NCBI GenBank assembly: GCA_038249195.1
Contig: JBBRWM010000004.1
Location: forward strand, 124,001-188,000
Reading direction: 5' to 3'
Origin: JAOUEA01 sp038249195
GTDB lineage: Bacteria > Actinomycetota > UBA4738 > HRBIN12
Length of the DNA: 64,000 nucleotides
The notes under the pieces were generated by a model. That model did no database searches and was not told the DNA's origin. It was given only the letters and a program-made list of their open reading frames with translations. The position numbers and the translations under genes were made by a program. Positions 54,334 through 64,000 of this stretch are shown here, in pieces. The first letter of the stretch is position 1. Every line of letters begins with the position of its first letter.

Positions 54334-54807
54334 ATGTTGAAGGTGTCCCAGAAGCTCGAGTACGCCATGCGTGCCATGATCGAGCTCGCGCAGCGTCGCT
54401 CGGACGATCGGCTGGTGACGGCCCGGGAGATCGCTGAACGCCAGCATGTTCCGCTGCGATTCCTGGAGCAACAGCTCGGCGCCCTCACGAAGGCCGGGCT
54501 GGTGCAGAGCTTCCGAGGCGCCGGCGGGGGCTGCCGGATCGCGCGCGATCCCGCGGAGATCACGGTGGCGGAGATCGCCGACGCCATCGAGGGCCAGCTA
54601 TTCCCGATGTTCTGCCTGGAGCCCTCGGATCACACGTGCTTCCAGGATTCCCGGTGCGGGCTCCAGGGGTTCTGGGCCGACGTTGCGCGCGCCATCCAGG
54701 ACGTCTTCCGCGCCACCACCGTGGCCCAGCTCGCGGCCCGCCACAAGGGGATGACGCCCGCGCCCGTTCTCGTCCGACCCGACGAGCTCCTGTCCCGTCT
54801 CACCTGA
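54334..54807 (+). CDS. Rrf2-family transcription regulator
   Basis: 157 residues. N-terminal winged helix (KLEYAMRAMIELAQ start, AREIAERQHVPLRFLEQQLGALTKAGLVQSFRGAGGGC) and a C-terminal part with three Cys at CLEPSDHTCFQDSRC, the positions where IscR-type members hold an iron-sulfur cluster. Probably senses iron-sulfur status, oxygen or nitric oxide. The start is supported by AAGGAGG. No suf/isc genes adjoin; the target is unknown, though acsA lies downstream. Confidence 0.92.
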   Translation: MLKVSQKLEYAMRAMIELAQRRSDDRLVTAREIAERQHVPLRFLEQQLGALTKAGLVQSFRGAGGGCRIARDPAEITVAEIADAIEGQLFPMFCLEPSDHTCFQDSRCGLQGFWADVARAIQDVFRATTVAQLAARHKGMTPAPVLVRPDELLSRLT

Positions 54808-54842
54808 GCGGCCCGGGGGAGCGTCGGTCCTGCGAACGGAAC

Positions 54843-55004
54843 CTACTTGCCGGCTTCGGCCTTGCTGAGGATCCTCGTGAGCTTGGTCCCGCACACCGAG
54901 CACGTGCCCTGAGCCGCGGGGCGACCGTTCTTGAGCTCAACGACCTGACCCTCGAACATCCGCTTCTCGCGGCACTTCATGCAATAGGCCTCGTACTGCG
55001 CCAC
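54843..55004 (-). CDS. DUF5679 zinc-ribbon protein
   Basis: 53 residues from GTG 55004, preceded by GGGAGG. Two Cys pairs (YCMKC and CSVCG) surround EGQVVELKNGRPAAQGT, the whole fitting the short DUF5679 family. Likely binds one zinc; role unknown. It is divergent from acsA. Confidence 0.8.
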   Translation of the reverse strand: MAQYEAYCMKCREKRMFEGQVVELKNGRPAAQGTCSVCGTKLTRILSKAEAGK

Positions 55005-55188
55005 CGCAGCCTCCCTTCCCGTTCCCGCCGCCGGTCGGCCGGCAGGCCTCGATGTTTCGCCGCAGGGCCCGGCCCTGGAGCTTCAAGGCCGCCTCGTTGG
55101 GCGGCCCCTTGGACGATGGTGGCCCCGCGGGCGTGTGGTTGCAAGCACATCGGCCCTCGGACGAATCGCGTCCCAAGGCCATCCTGCG

Positions 55189-55194
55189 TACGAT
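55189..55194 (+). promoter_or_regulatory. Putative -10 box of acsA
   Basis: TACGAT, about 35 nt before the acsA ATG, with AGGAGGAAG close to the start. Confidence 0.4.
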
Positions 55195-55229
55195 GCCCCC
55201 CCGTCCCCGACGCCAGGAGGAAGCCGCAG

Positions 55230-57191
55230 ATGAGCGACCCACAGCGACACATCGAGGCCCTGCTGTCGGAGGAGCGCCTCTTCGAGCCACCGCCCTCGTT
55301 CATCGAGCGCGCGGTCGTCACCGACCCGGGCGTCTACGAGCGCGCCAACGCGGACTTCGAGGGCTTCTGGGCAGAGCAGGCCGAGCGGCTCGCGTGGTAC
55401 ACGCGCTGGGACACCGTCATGGAGTGGACGCCCCCCTGGGTGAAGTGGTTCGTTGGGGGCACCCTGAACGTGTCCTATAACTGCCTGGACCGCCACGTCG
55501 AGGCGGGCGGCGGCGACAAGGTCGCCTACTACTGGGAGGGTGAACCCGAGGACCGGCGCACGGTCACGTACCGGGACCTCTACGAGGAGACGTGCCGGTT
55601 CGCCAATGCGCTGAAGTCCCTGGGGGTGACGAAAGGCGATCGCGTCGCGATCTACCTCGGGATGGTGCCGGAGTTACCCGTGGCGATGCTGGCGTGCGCG
55701 CGCATCGGCGCGGCGCATTCGGTGGTGTTCGGCGGATTCAGTGCGGAGGCCTTGAAGGATCGGATCAACGACGCCGAGGCCAAGGTGCTCATCACGGCTG
55801 ATGGCGGCTATCGGCGCGGAATGGTCGTGCCGCTGAAGCAGAACGCAGACGAGGCCGTCGCCGGATGTCCCTCGATCGAGCACGTGATCACGGTGCGGCG
55901 AACCGGGTCGGAGCACGCATTCGAGTCGGGGCGCGACCTGTGGTACCACGAGGTGATCGCCGACCAACCCGCGGAGTGCGCGCCCGAGCCGATGGGCTCC
56001 GAGGATCTCCTCTACCTGCTGTACACGAGCGGCACCACGGGCAACCCGAAGGGGATCGCGCACACCACTGGCGGCTACCTGACCCAGGTGGCCGCGACGC
56101 ACCGGATGGTCTTCGACATCAAGGACGACGACGTGTACTGGTGCGCCGCTGACATCGGCTGGGTCACGGGCCACTCGTACATCGTGTATGGCCCGCTCGC
56201 CAACCACTGCACCGGGATCATCTACGAGGGAGCGCCGGACTGGCCCGAACAGGATCGCCTGTGGGCGATCGCGGAACGCTATCGAGCCACGATCTTGTAC
56301 ACGGCTCCCACGGCGATCCGCGCGTTCATGCGCTGGGGCACCGAGCTTCCGGCTCGGCACGACCTCTCCTCGCTGCGGCTGCTCGGCTCCGTGGGGGAGC
56401 CCATCAACCCGGAGGCATGGGTCTGGTACTGGACCTACATCGGGGGGGAGCGATGCCCCATCGTCGATACGTGGTGGCAGACGGAGACGGGGGCGATCCT
56501 CGTGACGCCGCTGCCCGGTATCACGTCGCTGAAGCCCGGATCCGCCACGTTCCCCTTCCCGGGGATCGAGGCGGACGTCGTGGATGAGGCGGGTGCGTCG
56601 GTGCCACCGGGAGGGGGCGGGTACCTCGTGCTGAAGCACCCTTGGCCCTCGATCGCGCGGACCATCTGGGGCGATCCGGACCGCTACGTCGACACCTACT
56701 TCGGCAAGTACGGGACCGACGTGTACGTGGCAGGCGACGGGTGTCGCCGCGACGAGCAGGGCTACTACTGGCTCCTCGGCCGGATCGACGACGTCATGAA
56801 CGTCGCGGGACACCGGCTGTCCACCTACGAGATCGAGAGCGCCCTCGTGGACGACCAACGCGTCGCCGAAGCGGCGGTCGTCTCGCGTCCCCACGAACTC
56901 AAGGGGGAGGGCATCGTGGCGTTCGTGACGTTGAAGGGCGGCGCGGCGGGCGACGAAGCCACGGCGCAGGCGCTCCGCGAGCACGTCGCGAAGATGATCG
57001 GGCCTATCGCCAAGCCGGACAACATCGTGTTCACGCCGGATCTGCCCAAGACGCGTTCGGGCAAGATCATGCGCAGGCTGCTTCGCGACGTGGCGCGCGG
57101 GGACTCGTTGGGCGACGTCACGACCCTCGCGAACGCCGAGATCGTGGACGAGATCCGCACCCGGGCGGCAACGGCGCCCAGTGAGGAGTGA
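55230..57191 (+). CDS. acsA: Acetyl-CoA synthetase (AMP-forming)
   Basis: 653 residues from ATG 55230 with AGGAGG upstream. AMP-binding P-loop YTSGTTGNPKG, VVFGGFSAEAL, the CoA/acetate region WCAADIGWVTGHSYIVYGPL, DTWWQTETG and the C-terminal catalytic KTRSGKIMRRLLRD, whose Lys is the usual acetylation site. Activates acetate to acetyl-CoA. Normal length. The downstream PPOX-fold and ACT genes on the same strand may be co-transcribed. Confidence 0.97.
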   Translation: MSDPQRHIEALLSEERLFEPPPSFIERAVVTDPGVYERANADFEGFWAEQAERLAWYTRWDTVMEWTPPWVKWFVGGTLNVSYNCLDRHVEAGGGDKVAYYWEGEPEDRRTVTYRDLYEETCRFANALKSLGVTKGDRVAIYLGMVPELPVAMLACARIGAAHSVVFGGFSAEALKDRINDAEAKVLITADGGYRRGMVVPLKQNADEAVAGCPSIEHVITVRRTGSEHAFESGRDLWYHEVIADQPAECAPEPMGSEDLLYLLYTSGTTGNPKGIAHTTGGYLTQVAATHRMVFDIKDDDVYWCAADIGWVTGHSYIVYGPLANHCTGIIYEGAPDWPEQDRLWAIAERYRATILYTAPTAIRAFMRWGTELPARHDLSSLRLLGSVGEPINPEAWVWYWTYIGGERCPIVDTWWQTETGAILVTPLPGITSLKPGSATFPFPGIEADVVDEAGASVPPGGGGYLVLKHPWPSIARTIWGDPDRYVDTYFGKYGTDVYVAGDGCRRDEQGYYWLLGRIDDVMNVAGHRLSTYEIESALVDDQRVAEAAVVSRPHELKGEGIVAFVTLKGGAAGDEATAQALREHVAKMIGPIAKPDNIVFTPDLPKTRSGKIMRRLLRDVARGDSLGDVTTLANAEIVDEIRTRAATAPSEE

Positions 57192-57192
57192 C

Positions 57193-57612
57193 GTGAGCGT
57201 CGATGAGCGCGTGCTCTCGGGCCCCGAGGCAGCCTTCGTCGATGAACGGCGCGTCGCCTATCTCGCCACGGTATACGCCGACGGCCGCCCGCACGTCGTC
57301 CCCATCTCCCCCGTGCTCGACCTCAACCGCCTGGTGTTCGCGTCCGAACGCGACGCCCAGAAGGTCCGCAACCTGCAGGGAGATCCCGCCGTGTCCGTGG
57401 GATGCGACGAGTACCACGAGGACTGGAACGAGCTGAGGCAGGTGCTCATGCACGGCCAGGCCTATGTCGTGGACGGCGGTCCCGAGTTCGAGCGGGATCG
57501 GGATCTGCTCTACGGGAAGTTCCCCCAGTACGAGACGATGGCGCCGATCACACGGGAAACGTCCGTGATCGTGGAGGTCCGCGTCGACCGCGTGGTCAGC
57601 TGGGGGCTGTAG
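57193..57612 (+). CDS. Pyridoxamine 5'-phosphate oxidase-fold (PPOX) protein
   Basis: 139 residues from GTG 57193, with GAGGAG upstream; a GTG at 57181 is also in frame. Split-barrel features: RVAYLATVYADGRPHVVPISP, LVFASERDAQKVRNLQGDP, and VIVEVRVDRVVSWG at the end. Such small actinobacterial proteins bind flavin or F420 and reduce varied substrates; which cofactor is used cannot be told. It follows acsA by 1 nt. Confidence 0.85.
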   Translation: MSVDERVLSGPEAAFVDERRVAYLATVYADGRPHVVPISPVLDLNRLVFASERDAQKVRNLQGDPAVSVGCDEYHEDWNELRQVLMHGQAYVVDGGPEFERDRDLLYGKFPQYETMAPITRETSVIVEVRVDRVVSWGL

Positions 57613-57715
57613 CTCGTCTACTGAGCTGGCCGGACGACGGCGCGTCCCTCGAACTTGACCGATGACGGAGACGGGCGTATCCAGGAGGGGTTCATCGAGG
57701 AAAGGGGAGGAAGCG

Positions 57716-58102
57716 ATGGCGACCGATCTCACGATCTCCGTCGAGGACCGCCCGGGCGGGCTCGCGGCCGTCGGCGAGGCGCTCGGCAAGGCGGGGATCA
57801 ACGTCGAGGGCGTCTGCGGCCACGGGTTCGACGGGCGCGGCATGATCCACATCTGCGTGCAAGATGGTGCGGCGGCCCGGAGCGCGCTCGAGGCCGCAGG
57901 CATCAAGGTGGAGGGTGAAGCCGAGGCGATCCTCGGGGAGTCCGTGCCGGGCGCGGACACGCCCGGGACGATGGGCGCGATGACGCGGCAGGTCGCCGAC
58001 GCCGGGATCAACGTTCGCTCCGTCTACCTGGCCACGAACTCGCGCGTCGTGATGGTGACCGACGACAACGCGAAGATGATGGGGCTCATGGCGCAGATGT
58101 AG
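57716..58102 (+). CDS. ACT-domain protein
   Basis: 128 residues from ATG 57716 with GGGGAGG upstream. Two ACT-like halves: DLTISVEDRPGGLAAVGEALGKAGINVEGVCG and a second starting at PGTMGAMTRQVADAGINVRSVYL. ACT domains bind amino acids and regulate metabolic enzymes; with no enzyme attached this is probably a small regulatory subunit. Its ligand is unknown. Confidence 0.85.
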   Translation: MATDLTISVEDRPGGLAAVGEALGKAGINVEGVCGHGFDGRGMIHICVQDGAAARSALEAAGIKVEGEAEAILGESVPGADTPGTMGAMTRQVADAGINVRSVYLATNSRVVMVTDDNAKMMGLMAQM

Positions 58103-58121
58103 GGCGAAGCCAACCCGGTCC

Positions 58122-59903
58122 TCAGTTCAGATGCCGCGCGAAGAAGTCCAACGCCAGGCGAACGTGCGCGATCTGCTCGTCCACGTCGTTCGCGTGGTGA
58201 CCGCTGGGGTACAGATGCACTTCGACCTCGCGACCCCGGGCGCGGAGGGCGTGCGCGTACGTCATCACCTGACCGAGCGGACAGCGACTGTCGTGCTCCC
58301 CGGCGATGATGAGCATGGGCGCGATCACCCGGTCGACGTAGGTCATGGGGTTCCGCTCTCGGTAGAGCTCCGGCAAGTCCATCGGGCCGCCGCCGAGCGT
58401 CGCGAGGTCCCACGCACGTTGCGGGGGTGCGCACTCGTAGTGGGACGCCACGTAGTCGCCCACCGGGATCCCCGCGAGGACCGCGCGCCACCGGTGCGGA
58501 TGCAGGCCCGCGTTGAGGGTCGCCAGATACCCTCCCCAGGACCACCCTTCGATGAACAACCGGCCGGGGTCCGCGACGCCCTCGGCCACGAGAGAGTCCA
58601 CCCCGGCGTTGAGGTCTTCGGACTCGGGGAACCCGATGTTGCCGTGGATCGCTTCGCGGAACGCCGTGCCGTAGCCCGTAGAGCCACGGTAGTTCACCGT
58701 CAGCACCGCGAAGCCGTGATCGGCATAGGCCTGCTCGGCGGGATCGAACCGGTCGGTCTCGTGATAGTCGGGACCGCCATGCACGGTCACGATCGTGGGG
58801 TGGGGTCCGGGACCGTCGGGGCGCGTGAGCCATCCCTGGATCGCCTCCCCGTCGGGGTTGTCGAACCACACCTCCTCCCGCGGGCGGCCGACCGGCGCGC
58901 GTGGGGCATCTGGGATCAGCAGGATCTCGTCGTCGGCCGCGTTCAGGATCCGGGGCGGCCGAACGCCGTCCTCGGACCGATACCAGAGGTCTCCCTCCGG
59001 GCGGATCGATGCCTGGGTGATGGTTCCTCCGGGGGGCACGAGCACCGTGGACCTCCCCTCGAGCAGGTCGAAGCGGATGAGGGCGTCGCGCGCACGGTTG
59101 TCCTGACGCAGCAGCAGCGCCGACCCGTCCGGGTACCAGCCCTCCAAGAAGAGAGCTCCGGGAGCCTCGATCGCGAGGGGCTCCAGGATCGATGCGGCCG
59201 GGTCCCAGCGCCAGGGGCGCTCGATCCCGTCCACCTCGCGGATCACGATGAGGCGCTGGTCGCCGGGCAGGGGAGACCAGCCCGCGGGGGCCAAGGAGCG
59301 GCCCTCGTCGCGCAGGTCGCCCACGAGCGCGCCCGAACGAGCCTCGACGACTCGCAGCGCCATGTGCGCGATGTCGCCCTCCTCGGCGTGTCGGATGCAG
59401 AGCAAGGTCCCGTCGCTGCAGAGGCCTCCGGCACCCTGAGGCCACTCGAGGCCGACCCCGGCCGGCCGTTCGTGCCGGTAGCGGACCTGGGCCGGATCCG
59501 CGCCGTGGGCCACGTACACCACGTAGTCGTCGTCGGTCGCATACCCCGCGGCGATCACACCCGGGACCATCGACAGGCCCGCCATCCACGCGTCCGGCGC
59601 CTCCGGCATGAGCGGGCTCGATGCGCCTCCGGCAAACGGCGTGAGCATCCAGCGGCCCCGCTCGTCGCCGAGCTCGTCGAGCCACCAGACGACCCCTTCA
59701 CCGTCGGGCGTGATGTGGACCTCCTCCGCGCCGACGCCTCCGTTCGAGGCTTGGCGACGCTCCCCGGTGGCGAGATCCCACGCCCACGCCTGCGACCGAC
59801 CGGACTCCGTCGAGACCACGCCGAGCCGTTCGGCCGCCCCGGCCGCCCATCGGACCTCCTCGATCCGCGGTGCCGTGAAGCGGAGCTCCCAGGGGTCGGT
59901 CAT
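58122..59903 (-). CDS. S9 family prolyl oligopeptidase-type serine peptidase
   Basis: 593 residues from ATG 59903. N-terminal beta-propeller (about 1-340, with ITPDGEGVVWWLDE-type blades) and C-terminal hydrolase domain: oxyanion region VTVHGGPDYHETD, catalytic Ser in EGWSWGGYL, Asp in IAGEHDSRCP and His in PSGHHAN. Likely a cytoplasmic peptidase, as no signal peptide is visible. The start is supported by TACGCT 6 nt upstream; a GTG at 59924 is also in frame. Confidence 0.93.
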   Translation of the reverse strand: MTDPWELRFTAPRIEEVRWAAGAAERLGVVSTESGRSQAWAWDLATGERRQASNGGVGAEEVHITPDGEGVVWWLDELGDERGRWMLTPFAGGASSPLMPEAPDAWMAGLSMVPGVIAAGYATDDDYVVYVAHGADPAQVRYRHERPAGVGLEWPQGAGGLCSDGTLLCIRHAEEGDIAHMALRVVEARSGALVGDLRDEGRSLAPAGWSPLPGDQRLIVIREVDGIERPWRWDPAASILEPLAIEAPGALFLEGWYPDGSALLLRQDNRARDALIRFDLLEGRSTVLVPPGGTITQASIRPEGDLWYRSEDGVRPPRILNAADDEILLIPDAPRAPVGRPREEVWFDNPDGEAIQGWLTRPDGPGPHPTIVTVHGGPDYHETDRFDPAEQAYADHGFAVLTVNYRGSTGYGTAFREAIHGNIGFPESEDLNAGVDSLVAEGVADPGRLFIEGWSWGGYLATLNAGLHPHRWRAVLAGIPVGDYVASHYECAPPQRAWDLATLGGGPMDLPELYRERNPMTYVDRVIAPMLIIAGEHDSRCPLGQVMTYAHALRARGREVEVHLYPSGHHANDVDEQIAHVRLALDFFARHLN

Positions 59904-59909
59904 GGCCGA

Positions 59910-59915
59910 AGCGTA
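59910..59915 (-). promoter_or_regulatory. Putative -10 box, leaderless S9 peptidase gene
   Basis: TACGCT on the minus strand, 6 nt before the ATG at 59903. Confidence 0.45.
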
Positions 59916-59968
59916 GCGTTCCACATCCGACGGTAGGCAGAGGGGGCCGAGCGCCTACTCGCTCTCCC

Positions 59969-62371
<2,403 letters not shown>

Positions 62372-62413
62372 CCGTTCAGCGAAGTCGGTGCGTGCGGGTG
62401 GCGACCTCGATCC

Positions 62414-62896
62414 TCAGCTGACCGCCTTCTTCACGAGAGCGCCGATCTTTGCCCCGTCGGCCTCGGTCAACTTCGTCAGCGCGAAGGCGGTCGGCCACAC
62501 GGCGCCCTTGTCGAGGTTCGCCTCGTCGCTGAATCCGAATGACGCGTACCTCGTCTTGAACTTCTGCGCGCTTTGGAAGAAGCAGACGACCTTGCCGTCC
62601 TTGGCGTACGCGGGCATCCCGTACCAGAGTCTCGGCGAGAGCGACGGCGCGTTGGCTTTGACGATCGCGTGGAGCCGCTTGCCCAACGCGCGGTCCGGTG
62701 CAGGCATCTCGGCGATCTTCGCAAGCACCTCGCGCTCACCGTCCGCCTCGTCCGCGCGCGACCCGCGCCGTGCGGACGCCTTCAGCTCTTGGGCGCGGTC
62801 CTTCATCGCGGCCCGTTCCTCGTCCGAGAATCCCTTGGATGTCTTGCCGCGCGCGGTGGTGGTCTTGGCGGACTTCCTCGTGTCCTTCATCGCCAT
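62414..62896 (-). CDS. DUF1801-like (YdhG/iron chaperone fold) protein
   Basis: 160 residues from ATG 62896, with GGGAGG upstream. A Lys/Thr/Arg-rich N-terminus (MAMKDTRKSAKTTTARGK) is followed by a helical segment and the DUF1801-like core (ALGKRLHAIVKANAPSLSPRLWYGMPAYAKDGKVVCFFQSA). Proteins of this fold are small and of unclear role. Likely first gene of a two-gene unit with the UvrA2. Confidence 0.8.
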   Translation of the reverse strand: MAMKDTRKSAKTTTARGKTSKGFSDEERAAMKDRAQELKASARRGSRADEADGEREVLAKIAEMPAPDRALGKRLHAIVKANAPSLSPRLWYGMPAYAKDGKVVCFFQSAQKFKTRYASFGFSDEANLDKGAVWPTAFALTKLTEADGAKIGALVKKAVS

Positions 62897-63048
62897 GTTC
62901 CCTCCCTGGGAGATCTGAGGGTGGTCGGATCCTCCTGTTGGGGGCCGGATGCATCGACCACGGGTGGAATGGTTCCGTCCTTGGCGGCCATCATAGGTAG
63001 CGACTTCGTGAGTAGCCTCCGGAGAGCGGCAGGACTCGTGCGAATCAC

Positions 63049-63079
63049 TTGTCACCGATGGGGTGGTTGCCGCTATCAT
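63049..63079 (+). promoter_or_regulatory. Putative groEL promoter
   Basis: TTGTCA at 63049-63054 and TATCAT at 63074-63079 (19-bp spacer), directly in front of the CIRCE element, so a bound repressor would block transcription start. Confidence 0.5.
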
Positions 63080-63081
63080 GG

Positions 63082-63108
63082 TTAGCACTCGCCGCCCCTG
63101 AGTGCTAG
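63082..63108 (+). promoter_or_regulatory. CIRCE operator (HrcA site)
   Basis: TTAGCACTC, nine bases, GAGTGCTAG: matches the CIRCE consensus TTAGCACTC-N9-GAGTGCTAA except for the last base. HrcA would repress groEL from here until heat or misfolding stress. Confidence 0.93.
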
Positions 63109-63171
63109 CAGTCTGAGGCGGTGGCTGAGAAGACCGTCCACGACCGTCACACGACACAGGAAGGAGAAGGG

Positions 63172-64000
63172 ATGGCTGCCAAGATCATCACCTTCGATGA
63201 GGAAGCGCGTCGGGCGCTCGAGCGGGGCATGGACCAGCTCGCGAACGCCGTGAAGATCACGCTCGGCCCCAAGGGTCGCAACGTGGTGCTCGAGAAGAAG
63301 TGGGGCGCCCCCACCATCACGAACGACGGCGTCTCGATCGCCAAGGAGATCGAGCTCGACGACCCGCAGGAGAAGATCGGCGCCGAGCTCGTGAAGGAGG
63401 TCGCCAAGAAGACCGACGACGTCGCCGGCGACGGCACCACCACGGCGACCCTTCTGGCGCAGGCGATCGTGAAGGAGGGCCTGCGCAACGTCGCCGCTGG
63501 CGCCAACCCCATGTCGCTCAAGAAGGGCATCGAGCGCGCTACCGAGCTGGCGGTCGAGGCCATCAAGAACCAGTCCAAGGAAGTCGAGGGCAAGGACGAG
63601 ATCGCCCAGGTCGGCGCCATCTCGGCCGCCGACGCGGAGATCGGCGAAACCATCGCCGAGGCCGTGGACAAGGTTGGCAAGGACGGGGTCATCACCGTCG
63701 AGGAATCCAACACGTTCGGCATGGAGCTCGACTTCGTCGAGGGGATGCGGTTCGACAAGGGTTACATCTCCCCCTACTTCATCACCGACGCCGAGCGCAT
63801 GGAGGCGGTCCTCGAGGACCCCTACGTGTTGATCGCGAACAGCAAGGTATCAGCGGTCAAGGACCTCCTCCCGGTGCTCGAGAAGGTCATGCAGGCCGGC
63901 AAGCCGGTGCTGGTCCTGTCCGAGGATGTCGAGGGCGAGGCCCTCGCTACGCTCGTGGTCAACAAGATCCGAGGGACGTTCCGTAGCGCCGCCGTGAAGG
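63172..64000 (+). CDS. groEL: Chaperonin GroEL (5' part; 3' end outside window)
   Basis: 276 codons visible from ATG 63172, with AAGGAGAAGGG upstream. Typical start (AAKIITFDEEARRALERGMDQLANAVKITLGPKGRNVVLEKKWG), ATP motif DVAGDGTTTATLLAQAIV and apical-domain VEEGMRFDKGYISPYF-like segment. No groES precedes it, so this is a lone groEL copy, common in Actinobacteria that have two. Control by HrcA is shown by the CIRCE 64 bp upstream. Confidence 0.97.
   Translation, partial: MAAKIITFDEEARRALERGMDQLANAVKITLGPKGRNVVLEKKWGAPTITNDGVSIAKEIELDDPQEKIGAELVKEVAKKTDDVAGDGTTTATLLAQAIVKEGLRNVAAGANPMSLKKGIERATELAVEAIKNQSKEVEGKDEIAQVGAISAADAEIGETIAEAVDKVGKDGVITVEESNTFGMELDFVEGMRFDKGYISPYFITDAERMEAVLEDPYVLIANSKVSAVKDLLPVLEKVMQAGKPVLVLSEDVEGEALATLVVNKIRGTFRSAAVK

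Overview
The window is GC-rich DNA from a member of the Actinomycetota (high-GC Gram-positive bacteria), probably an uncultured or deep-branching lineage. Evidence for this is the order of the housekeeping genes, which follows the mycobacterial block: F420-associated zinc protease, tilS, hpt, ftsH, folE, folP, folB, folK, DUF2520, panC, coaX, lysS, clpC, then radA, carD, ispD, ispF, rlmB. Actinobacterial families such as DUF2342, DUF3263 next to a LytR_C protein, and DUF5679 are also present. Compared with the mycobacterial order as I recall it, panD, lsr2, disA and cysS are missing from their usual slots. Many genes have a TANNNT box 6 to 9 nt before the start codon and no Shine-Dalgarno sequence, which is the leaderless gene structure common in this phylum.

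Layout. 1-2442 (minus) is a secreted M36 (fungalysin-type) zinc metallopeptidase that runs off the left edge. 2681-15584 is a signalling island. It has five paralogous membrane GAF histidine kinases: three on the minus strand, of which one has lost its phospho-acceptor His and one is a deleted pseudogene, and two on the plus strand. Between them lie a universal stress protein, a NarL-type regulator and a receiver-HTH-adenylate cyclase fusion. It is followed by a UspA-UbiB kinase fusion (15593-17689). 17820-33934 starts with a tRNA-Thr and continues as a long plus-strand run of core genes for tRNA lysidine, purine salvage, FtsH, folate, pantothenate/CoA and LysS. 34016-44291 holds a cyclic-nucleotide-binding protein, a response regulator, ClpC, a RIO kinase, RadA, CarD, a PIN-TRAM protein, IspD, IspF, an RNA methyltransferase and a second tRNA-Thr.

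44301-46480 is an unstable spot just after that tRNA. It has an alpha/beta hydrolase-adenylate cyclase fusion, a decayed second copy of the same gene, and a short direct repeat at both ends. 46681-49286 is a small Tad/Flp-type cluster (TadE, TadG-like VWA protein, CpaB). 49309-58102 carries a cytochrome P450, a GAF-GAF-PAS histidine kinase, DUF3263 and LytR_C proteins, a response regulator, an Rrf2 regulator, DUF5679, acetyl-CoA synthetase, a PPOX-fold protein and an ACT protein. 58122-62896 (minus) has an S9 peptidase, a class II UvrA-like ABC ATPase and a DUF1801 protein. 63082-64000 is a CIRCE-controlled groEL that runs off the right edge.

How the parts may work together. Folate and pantothenate/CoA genes form one polarised, mostly overlapping cluster. 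Two intact cyclases, the remains of a third and a lone cyclic-nucleotide-binding protein suggest that cAMP is an important signal here. The best candidate for an undescribed system is the kinase island at 2.7-17.7 kb, where several related sensors, one of them a pseudokinase, appear to feed two regulators, one of which should make cAMP when phosphorylated, alongside two Usp-domain proteins. No CRISPR array, insertion sequence, rRNA or phage gene was seen.
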